Assembly: GCA_001969505.1 (NCBI GenBank)
Contig: LSSK01000425.1
Coordinates: 1-14,068, forward strand
Length of the DNA: 14,068 bases
Source: Zancudomyces culisetae
Taxonomy: Eukaryota; Kickxellomycota; Harpellomycetes; Harpellales; Legeriomycetaceae
Direction: 5' to 3'
In this document: piece after piece, positions 1 through 6,001 of the stretch
Numbering within the stretch: position 1 is the first letter of the stretch
Layout: the number at the start of each line of letters is the position of its first letter
The notes under the pieces: model-generated
Seen by the model: only the letters and a program-made list of their open reading frames with translations
What the model was told of the DNA's origin: nothing
Databases searched by the model: none
Made by a program: the position numbers and the translations under genes

Positions 1-830
1 TTGTTATTGTTATTGTTATTATTGCTACTACCGTTTTTACCAATGTCTAGTTTACTGGTAAAGGATTTGACTTGTTCCTGTCCCATATTTGTAAATTCAA
101 ATGTCACCAAACTGACTTTTCCTCCCGTAATATTGTTTAATTCCTTTTCAGTATTTGTCTCCAAGGATTTTATCTCCAACATTGGAATATATCTTGCCTC
201 CTTTTCTGGAATCAGTTTATCAGTAGCATGATACAACTTTGTACCGAATATCTTTAGATCTTCTACATTTTGCCAATACGACTGCCCAATTTTCCGTATC
301 AACTCCTCCCGTTTCTTGTAATTCTTTTCCGCATCCAATGTATCTTTCACTTTGGTCTGCACCCAATTCGTCGCCTTTGCGCTCTGCTTTTGGCCATGAT
401 GTACTTGATAGCTCTTTTGGTTCGCCGCTAGCTGCTGTTTCGTAATACCCACCGGTGTTCCCGGAATCACTATTCCTCGCGCACGTTTTTTCGTTTCCAA
501 ATCCTGCTCTGGAGTTGGGTCAGGCTTCGAACCCGGACTTGTTTTTAATGCCTCATTGCCGTTACCACTATCAGCCTTTGAAACATCGCTCTGGTTAAAA
601 AATAAAAGCGATTGCCTTGGATCAGCCAGCGACGATTGAATGTTTATAGCACTAGCTGACTCTTGATGGTTCCCATTTTCAACTAGTAAATGCGTTTTGG
701 CTTGGCTATCACTTTTCTTGCCGAATGTGTCCTTGGTAGAATAGCGATTGCGGCTATATCCTATACTCGTGTTTATTGCTCTTGGATTGACCAGACCTTT
801 TGCGGCTGAGAGTAATGATTTCGGCAACAT
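1..830 (-). CDS. ATP10: Mitochondrial ATP synthase assembly factor Atp10 (partial, C-terminus beyond left edge)
   Basis: The reading frame is open from the ATG at 830 to the window edge: 276 codons with no stop. In the family, Atp10 is a mitochondrial inner-membrane assembly factor that associates with Fo subunit a (Atp6) and helps build the Fo sector. The N-terminus is a clear presequence, basic and Ser/Ala-rich (MLPKSLLSAAKGLVNPRA), with RYSTK near residue 30 as a likely cleavage region. Residues ~35-140 are a low-complexity linker. A charged segment follows (KKREELIRKI, then YHATDKLIPEKEARYIPML), and then the start of the conserved thioredoxin-like part, GGKVSLVTFEFTNMGQEQV, at about residues 236-254. 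The visible part ends in a poly-Asn run, encoded by AAC/AAT repeats, that continues past base 1. The usual family length is about 280-320 residues, so some of the C-terminal domain is missing from the window. The assignment rests on the GGKVSLV block and the order of parts. Confidence 0.72.
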   Translation of the reverse strand, partial: MLPKSLLSAAKGLVNPRAINTSIGYSRNRYSTKDTFGKKSDSQAKTHLLVENGNHQESASAINIQSSLADPRQSLLFFNQSDVSKADSGNGNEALKTSPGSKPDPTPEQDLETKKRARGIVIPGTPVGITKQQLAANQKSYQVHHGQKQSAKATNWVQTKVKDTLDAEKNYKKREELIRKIGQSYWQNVEDLKIFGTKLYHATDKLIPEKEARYIPMLEIKSLETNTEKELNNITGGKVSLVTFEFTNMGQEQVKSFTSKLDIGKNGSSNNNNNNN

Positions 831-1235
831 TTTTTCGTTGTATTTATTTGTATATTTCTGTCTAATTCAAAAATCTAATCATAATTAAAATAAAAATAAA
901 AGCAAAACTTTTTAGTTAATAACTCAGTAATAATATCTCCAAGCACGTTTATCAAATTCCCACTAGTAATGATTAATGGTTTCTTGCAATTTTTTTTTGT
1001 TTTTTTTTTTACTTGGCCATCCCAAAATTTTACTACAAATCAATCTGTAATTTGTAGCTATTACATCATTTATTAAATGAAAAATTATTTAAAAAGTCCA
1101 TCAATTTTTATTATTCTTCAAAACAAAGTTGATTGAATTAGTATTTATTTTTATGAAGGGGTTTTAGCTCTTGACACTCTGCAAGAATACACCAAAAAAC
1201 CAACTCATTAACCCACAAAAACTATTAAAAAAAAT
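831..1235. promoter_or_regulatory. Divergent promoter region between ATP10 and IMO32
   Basis: These 405 bases separate two divergently transcribed genes for mitochondrial proteins, so both promoters must lie here. The region is very AT-rich. Its most visible element is an almost pure T tract at 990-1010 (nine Ts, one G, eleven Ts), a poly(dA:dT) tract of the kind that keeps yeast promoters nucleosome-poor. I see no convincing gene, tRNA or defined activator site. Confidence 0.5.
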
Positions 1236-2561
1236 ATGTACAATAGGCTAGCTAGAATAGGCAGCACGAGTGTTCGAAGCCCGCTTTGTAGTGGGTGGGC
1301 CAAGCTCAGGTACGGCAATATCCAAAATATGGCAGAAATTCCAAGCAGTGGAATTACTTTGTTATACTCTGGCCTGAACTCTACTGCTACTTCTGGCAGC
1401 AGATACAGCACCAAAACTAGAACTGATAATGTTGAATACAACAAGATGTTGGCAGAGTATCAAAAACGCGTAGAACAGTACGAACCTGCCACCCTTGATT
1501 CACTCGAGTTTAACAGCTCATCCGCTGATTCCAACCTGCCACCCATAATAGCGATACACGGACTTTACGGTAGCAAGCTCAACTGGCGGGGGCTGATGCG
1601 AAGAATCAACAAAACTTTGGATAGAACTATAGTCGCTGTTGATCTGAGAAACCATGGCAGTAGCCAGCATATGGGTCCACATAACTATTTTGCCATGACC
1701 AAGGATATTTTGCATTTTATTGAGCAAAAAAAATGGGACAAGGTTGTGTTGATGGGCCATTCAATGGGTGGTAAAGTATCAATGATAACATCCTTGCTAT
1801 ACCCAGAATTGGTCTCGTCAGTAATTGTTGAGGATATGACACCATCTTTTTCAGAACTTTCACAGGATTTCATAAACTACTTGACCGGCTTGGAGGAGAT
1901 TCACAACCATCCGGAAAGAATAACAAATCTTAGACAGGCCGATGAATTATTTCACAAATACGAGCCCAACGACAAGACTGTGCGACAGTTTATTCTCACC
2001 AACCTCAGACTGAATGACGAGGGTGTGTTAAAGCTGAGGCTGGGCTCTAAATACATCAGAGAAGGAATGGATGATGTTCGTGGATGGCCACTACCACCTC
2101 CCACATTTGTTCCATCAACCCCACACCAGCAAAAAGATCCACTGTATGAAACGATGCCAGAGCCCTCAAAGATCATTAATAGTGGTAGTATTGGTTCAAA
2201 TGCTTCGGATAATCTGCAATCCCAACTGATTTTTGAATACAACAAACCCTCACTACTTGTTTGCGGTTCAAGATCCACACACATTAATGGCGCTGGAGTT
2301 GCCAAATTTAAGAAGATGTTTGTAAACTCATCAATCGTGGAATTGGACACTGGACATTGGGGTAAGTTATCCATGCTAGTATTAGCGAATATTCCTCCTA
2401 ATTGTTCTATTACCCAAATAACCAAATAATTATCTATCGTGTCGTACATGTACCGATATAATTCCATCACACTTTTTTTATCATTATAAATAGTGCATTC
2501 TGAAAAACCCGAAGAATTTTATCAAGCAGTTACATCGTTCATTTTGAAGAACAAAGTATAG
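1236..2561 (+). CDS. IMO32: Mitochondrial alpha/beta hydrolase, Imo32/ABHD11 family (two exons)
   Basis: Exons are 1236-2361 and 2494-2561, giving 397 residues. The protein has an N-terminal mitochondrial presequence (MYNRLARIGSTSVRS, with RYSTK at 56-60) followed by an alpha/beta hydrolase fold. Visible motifs are the oxyanion HG in AIHGLYGSKLNW (106-117), DLRNHGSS (136-143), the nucleophile elbow GHSMGG with Ser176, the VEDMTP loop (Asp200 is the likely acid), and the catalytic His374 in GHW. The intron splits the motif right after GHW. The second exon completes it as VHSEKPEEF and adds the final helix, which is what the family expects. A region rich in Pro, Ser and Gly at about 283-335 lengthens the cap area. 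Family members are matrix hydrolases; ABHD11 has been linked to protecting 2-oxoglutarate dehydrogenase. The substrate cannot be read from the sequence. The Leu in DLRNHG is a CTG codon. Confidence 0.9.
2362..2493 (+). other. Intron of the IMO32 gene (132 nt)
   Basis: The donor is G|GTAAGT and the acceptor AAATAG|TG. Splicing joins G+TG into a Val codon, restoring GHWVHSEKPEEF. If unspliced, the frame runs on for 22 unrelated codons to a TAA at 2427. No strong branch site stands out; CCTAATT near 2397 is possible. Confidence 0.88.
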
Positions 2562-2848
2562 AATAATCTATCAGCACAAAAGCACCGAAATCATCCTTTG
2601 TTTGGATGTATAGCTAGATATCATTTTTCTTGGTATTATTACTCATTATCTCCAACCAAATTGGTGCCACCAACCTTTTATTACTTGGTAAAGGGCTTTG
2701 GGCGACTAAACTTCGCAAGATTTATTAAACAAGTTTGGTGTAAATAAAAATTATTTTCTTACTATACCAGCTAATATAAAGTATAAAAACATCAAAAGCG
2801 CCAACAAATCAAACGGCGACGGTGGAAATAAAAGGGGAATAACACCCC
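2562..2848. other. Convergent intergenic region IMO32/RCF1
   Basis: This AT-rich stretch holds the 3' ends of two convergent genes. It contains AATAAA-like words (around 2743) suited to polyadenylation. Near the end of RCF1, AAGGGG (2832-2837) and CCCCTT (2845-2850) form a short perfect inverted repeat that touches the stop codon. No gene is seen. Confidence 0.5.
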
Positions 2849-3295
2849 TTAATCCTTTTTGAAAACAGATTTGGTGGCTTCAATAATGGGGCTTATGTTT
2901 TCTTGTTCTTCTGCAAATACCTGAGCATCCTTGTCTGCTGCCTTCATTTTGGCTTCCAACTCCAACTCCAATTGTTTGGACCTAGCTTCTAATTTATCCC
3001 AATCGATATTTCTCAGTCCCTGTTGTGTACGGTCAGTTTCTCTTTTTATAAGGTTTCCATTTTCATCGACATTTGGCGTGCTGATTTTTTTGTACGAATA
3101 ATACACCAACGCACCCACAGTAAGTCCCTGGAATAAAATACGATACCTCATTCCAATTTGCATTCCCTGCGAATTTCGACGATACAAGCTAACAGTTGCA
3201 TATGTAAAGGCTGCGATTGTGAATCCGACACCGCCCAGAACCAATGGTTCTTCCTTGAATTTGCGATATAACTTTTCTTTGGCTGTCTCTCTCAT
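2849..3295 (-). CDS. RCF1: Respiratory supercomplex factor 1 (HIG1 domain)
   Basis: This 148-residue protein carries a HIG1 domain at about residues 12-70, with two hydrophobic segments (~18-37 and ~52-67). Between them lies QIGMRYRILFQ (46-56), an exact fit to the (Q/I)X3(R/H)XRX3Q signature of the mitochondrial class of HIG1 proteins. The C-terminal half is a charged, probably coiled-coil tail (LEARSKQLELELEAKMKAAD). Rcf1 sits in the inner mitochondrial membrane, associates with cytochrome c oxidase and the bc1 complex, and supports supercomplex formation and oxidase assembly. Length and tail match the yeast family. The start is the first ATG in a frame with no obvious upstream exon. The gene is convergent with IMO32. 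Confidence 0.92.
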   Translation of the reverse strand: MRETAKEKLYRKFKEEPLVLGGVGFTIAAFTYATVSLYRRNSQGMQIGMRYRILFQGLTVGALVYYSYKKISTPNVDENGNLIKRETDRTQQGLRNIDWDKLEARSKQLELELEAKMKAADKDAQVFAEEQENISPIIEATKSVFKKD

Positions 3296-3594
3296 TTTTC
3301 CGATTAAGTACTATATAGTTACTATTTTTACTTTTAGGTAGAGCTAATATTAAAAGAGTTGCAGAACAGCGTTGTATTTTATAGTTTATAGTTTTCAGTT
3401 GTTAATCTCAATAAAAGATAAAGAACAATGCTTAATCACTGTTTTTAATTTATATACTGAGAACAAACTGGCTGCTATAATTAACATTGGAAAAAAAAAT
3501 GCATTTAATTTGTGATTACAAATAAAAGCTGAAGATAAAAATAATATTACTAATATTAGTTCAGTTTGGTAATTGCACAAAAAAGCACTGGAAA

Positions 3595-3902
3595 TCATAG
3601 GTGATGGTGGCGGGGCAAGTCCGCACCAAGAAAAAGGTCTTTGGTGTATTATCTTGATAGCGAAATTTAATCCCAGATAAAGAACCCACCATTATGAGGT
3701 TGTAAAAATGGAAAGAAGCACAAGAAAAAGTATCACTTGTGCACGGAGATTTTATGCGTGCAACAAAGAGATATCGAATAATGCTGTAATGTTTGAGTAA
3801 AGGTATGGGTGGAAGTAAGTGTGAAGCACAAGTTCTAGTAGCTAATGCACTTAGTGGATCCAAAAGTAAAAACATTGTATTATTTACTTTTGGGCTTTTT
3901 TT
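3595..3902 (+). ncRNA. Candidate structured non-coding RNA (unidentified)
   Basis: This was found by hand pairing only. GTGATGGTGG (3601-3610) pairs with CCACCATTAT (3686-3695), 10 pairs with two G-U. This stem encloses three hairpins: CGG/CCG (3611-3613 with 3621-3623), ACCAAG/TTTGGT (3625-3630 with 3640-3645) and TTATCT/AGATAA (3649-3654 with 3675-3680), a four-way-junction shape. A further hairpin is GCACAAG/CTTGTGC (3718-3724 with 3736-3742). The stretch ends with a perfect 11-bp stem, CCAAAAGTAAA (3860-3870) and TTTACTTTTGG (3883-3893), then seven Ts at 3896-3902, like a Pol III stop. GGGGCAAGTCCG (3612-3623) faintly recalls the CR-I box of RNase P/MRP RNA, but no matching CR-V was found. 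No clear A or B box, C/D or H/ACA boxes, or SRP S-domain is seen. The boundaries are guesses. Confidence 0.35.
3860..3902 (+). terminator. Perfect 11-bp inverted repeat followed by T7
   Basis: The two arms, 3860-3870 and 3883-3893, are exact complements around a 12-base loop. They are followed by GGC and then seven Ts. The T run lies on the plus strand only, so if this ends a transcript, that transcript reads rightward. It is consistent with Pol III termination of the candidate RNA upstream, but could also be chance pairing in AT-rich DNA. Confidence 0.35.
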
Positions 3903-4102
3903 CTGCTTTAATTGCCACAAATTTGATCAAAATTGCATTGTTCTCGATTTTTGGAAACGAGTTTAATTTTTTTACAATTAGTTACTTGAATCGTTGCAAA
4001 GATAACCGAAAACTAGAATTGTTCCTGTTTAGGCAGAACCCGGTAAAAAGACAAGGAAAATAAAACAAGCAGGGCACGGTGGCCACCATACTCAGAGCAA
4101 GA

Positions 4103-4375
4103 ATGTCTAGCAAAAGCAAACTAATCCTCACACTATTTACCCACGCTCAGTGTCAGCTATGTAGAGAGGCCAAACAAAATCTTGGGCAGATTCACAAAAT
4201 AATACCCTTCGAGCTAAAACAAGTGGATATCAAGCTGCCAGAGAACAAAAAATGGTTTGAGGAATACAAGTACGATATTCCCGTTGTTCATGCAAACGAT
4301 GAATTTTTATGCTGGCACAATGTAGATATCGACAAGACTGTTGAAAAATTGAAGCAACTACAACAATCAAAATAA
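4103..4375 (+). CDS. Glutaredoxin-like small thioredoxin-fold protein (YDR286C/C5orf63 type)
   Basis: A 90-residue protein made of a single thioredoxin fold. Visible features are the first strand LILTLFTHAQC, a CxxC pair at Cys17-Cys20 (CQLC), a helix, the strand FELKQVDI, a conserved WFEEYKYDIPVVH block whose Pro60 is the cis-proline that flanks the active site, and a final WHNVD...helix. This matches the glutaredoxin-like family of yeast YDR286C and human C5orf63 (DUF836-type), whose partners are poorly known; thiol redox chemistry is inferred. The frame is open upstream to a TAA at 4061, but the first ATG is at 4103. Yeast relatives often begin with a mitochondrial presequence and this start lacks one, so an unseen upstream exon is possible. 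Confidence 0.82.
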   Translation: MSSKSKLILTLFTHAQCQLCREAKQNLGQIHKIIPFELKQVDIKLPENKKWFEEYKYDIPVVHANDEFLCWHNVDIDKTVEKLKQLQQSK

Positions 4376-4486
4376 AGTATAAATACAGATTTATTCAGAT
4401 ACTTGTATACATCATGACATTGAAACAACGATAAAAAGCACACAATTATTGCAAAGTAGATATTAGAGAAAAAAATAGGTATATCA
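4376..4486. other. Short convergent 3' region
   Basis: Only 111 bases separate the stop codons of the glutaredoxin-like gene and ATG10, which face each other. Both 3' untranslated regions must share or overlap this AT-rich DNA. No other feature is seen. Confidence 0.5.
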
Positions 4487-5687
4487 TCAGACTACAAATT
4501 CTAGAGGTAAATATAGCGATACTGGAGGACCGACCAAACTGAGATATACTGAAATAAACGCGTCAATGCTAATACCCGAAGGGTTTTGGAAAGGGCTTTG
4601 TTTCTCTCCGGATACATCTGATACGGATTTTAGCAGGTCATGGGTTTTACAAGGGTGAATAAAATAGAAGGGCGTGTTCAAGTATGGATGATCCTACAAA
4701 AATAATTGTGCATTCATGAGTGAATGCTTTTACAAAGTCAATAGAAATAGGGAAAACGGTCAAGATGTGTTCTTTTTGGCCATTTTTATTGTCTTACCTG
4801 AAGCCCGATTGTATCTGCCAAATTCTCATGAAACATTCTCAAGTTACCATCATTTTTTATAATAAAACTCTTGATCATATCTAAATCTAGCGTTGATCCA
4901 TCTATTGTAAACCAAATGTTTGAATGTTATTTGAAGCTTGAGACACATTTTGCCAATAATCCCAAAAAAATCATAAGCGGTATACAGTGTTGTTTTTATC
5001 CTGTAAAGCAAGAGATAAAGATAGAGATAGAATAAACAGCTTAGGAACTATTACCTTGATTATAGATTCTAAAATACAGCACAGGACATTTCCAAGTTGA
5101 CGAATATACAACATGATATTCAATTGTAAACTCGGATAGCAAAGGGAAGGTTGTAGAGTCGATTATAGCATCTATATCGAGAGTATTTTCGACACCTTGT
5201 ACTGTATCCGATACGTATTCAATATCCTGATCTTCAACAGGGATGTTCTCGTTTATTTCAAGTGTTGGTATTTCTTCGATATCATCAAATAGCGTGCTTT
5301 CTGCTGTATTATAGATAAAATTTTTAGTAATAACAACTACAGGCTCGTTCTATTTTATTGGTGTGCAAACATATACCATTATTACCATCAGAAAATGTAG
5401 AGTCTTGGTAAAAAAAATTCAATTCCTTGTGGGATCATTTAAAGAAGAGTAAGATAAAAATCAAAAGTCAATAGATGTGTGTGAAAAAATGCTCGGCTTG
5501 ATAGTTTTTATAATCAAGGTTTTACCTGATGTCTACTGTAATTGATAACCAACTTTACATTGAAATCAAGATTCTTTAACTCCAAGTATTTTCTGTAAAA
5601 AAGAGTTGCCCCATTTGCAAATTCTACACCTGAGAGGTAAGGAAAATTTAAAATGCTAGTGTCTGACATTTGTACAGCACCATACAT
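4487..5687 (-). CDS. ATG10: Autophagy E2-like conjugating enzyme Atg10 (five exons)
   Basis: I rebuilt this gene from five in-phase exons: 5687-5526, 5425-5386, 5303-5055, 4901-4798 and 4693-4487, giving 253 residues. Atg10 takes activated Atg12 from Atg7 and transfers it to Atg5. Exon 1 carries FPYLSGVEFANGATLFY, typical of the Atg10 N-terminus. Exon 2 gives ELNFFYQDSTFSD. Exon 3 holds an acidic linker, then EYHVVYSSTWKCPVLYF, the E2-core strand pair. Exon 4 continues with DGSTLDLDMI. Exon 5 reads DHPYLNTPFYFIHPCKTHD, with catalytic Cys200 in the HPC motif, and ends YLSLVGPPVSLYLPLEF, the family's conserved C-terminus. The splice phases are 0, 1, 1 and 0 and all agree. The frame upstream of 5687 has no earlier ATG before a TAG at 5724-5726; a second ATG at 5669 is the alternative start. 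Exon 2 is the least certain part. Confidence 0.88.
4694..4797 (-). other. ATG10 intron 4 (104 nt)
   Basis: The donor is CAG|GTAAGA and the acceptor TTTGTAG|GATC, phase 0. Splicing joins ...IGLQ to DHPYLNTP. Inside it, GCATTCA (4710-4716) and TGAATGC (4721-4727) form a perfect 7-bp hairpin. Confidence 0.88.
4902..5054 (-). other. ATG10 intron 3 (153 nt)
   Basis: The donor is CAAG|GTAATA and the acceptor ACAATAG|ATGG. Splicing makes G+AT, an Asp, and the family-like YNQDGSTLDL. A strong-looking but wrong acceptor (TTTACAG) lies earlier in the intron; using it gives a stop codon at once. Confidence 0.85.
5304..5385 (-). other. ATG10 intron 2 (82 nt) with tandem acceptor
   Basis: The donor is GATG|GTAATA, the same hexamer as intron 3. 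TTACTAAAA near 5330 is a fair branch site. The acceptor is a CAGCAG tandem: the first AG gives DAESTLF and the second drops only the Ala. A second donor nine bases on (GTATAT) is in phase too but does not fit the GTAA pattern. Confidence 0.7.
5426..5525 (-). other. ATG10 intron 1 (100 nt)
   Basis: The donor is CAG|GTAAAA directly after ...NYSRHQ. The acceptor is CCCACAAG|GAATTG, phase 0. This acceptor is weaker than the others, but it is the one that keeps exon 2 open and in phase. Confidence 0.65.
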
Positions 5688-6001
5688 TCTATACCTTTCA
5701 CTCAAAACCGAGTATCTTTTGAACTAATTAATATTGGTCTGTTAAAGTGGGGGAGTTGATCGCTGAGTTTGTTTTTCGGAATATATTTGAATTAAACACC
5801 AAAATGATTGGGATAAATCAAAAAGTAAAATTTTTTCAGTTCCACGCGTATTTAAAGTGGAGAATAAGTAAACAAATGACTACATTTCTCCAAATGTAAT
5901 ATATAATTTTCAACTTTTTTTTTTTAAAAAAAGAATATATTAAATCATATATAAATTCTTCATAAAAAAGCAGCGACATTTGCAGGATAACGAGGGAGGA
6001 A
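5688..6001. promoter_or_regulatory. Divergent promoter region ATG10/ELYS-like gene
   Basis: These 314 bases serve two divergent genes. They hold one ACGCGT (5844-5849), the core of the MCB cell-cycle box bound by MBF in yeasts; a single copy may be chance. Eleven Ts run straight into seven As at 5915-5932, a self-complementary AT block and likely nucleosome-poor core. No gene is seen. Confidence 0.45.

Larger units (their letters stand above)
3296..4102. promoter_or_regulatory. Long divergent intergenic region RCF1/glutaredoxin-like gene
   Basis: These ~800 bases lie between divergent genes and are the largest gap in the window. The first 300 bases upstream of RCF1 are plain AT-rich DNA. From about 3595 to 3845 the base composition becomes more balanced, and the stretch is full of short complementary segments (separate entry). 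The remainder up to 4102 is AT-rich again and should hold the promoter of the gene at 4103. Reading frames here are short, AT-driven and without recognisable protein character. Confidence 0.5.

Noticed and set aside
1-231. A plus-strand frame starting with a poly-Leu run
   Set aside because: It is the complement of the poly-Asn tract of ATP10 and starts at a TTG at the window edge.
523-545. GGGTTCGAAGCC on the minus strand, like a tRNA B box
   Set aside because: It lies inside the ATP10 coding frame and no cloverleaf can be built around it.
1268-1282. GTTCGAAGCC on the plus strand, like a tRNA B box
   Set aside because: It is in the presequence of IMO32 with no acceptor or anticodon stem nearby.
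2832-2850. AAGGGG/CCCCTT hairpin at the RCF1 stop as a terminator
   Set aside because: Six pairs without a T run; eukaryotic Pol II genes do not end this way, so it is probably chance.
3780-3815. GCTGTAATG as a possible SRP RNA Alu-domain start
   Set aside because: The following DNA is AT-rich and lacks the rest of the Alu fold and any S-domain motif.
3561-3920. A 119-codon minus-strand frame in the RCF1 upstream gap
   Set aside because: No protein character is recognised, and it overlaps the segment with strong RNA-like pairing. It is likely to be open by chance.
3845-4063. A 72-codon plus-strand frame with a hydrophobic stretch, as a possible presequence exon for the glutaredoxin-like gene
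   Set aside because: The hydrophobicity follows from AT-rich codons, it crosses the hairpin and T7, and no in-phase donor/acceptor pair was convincing.
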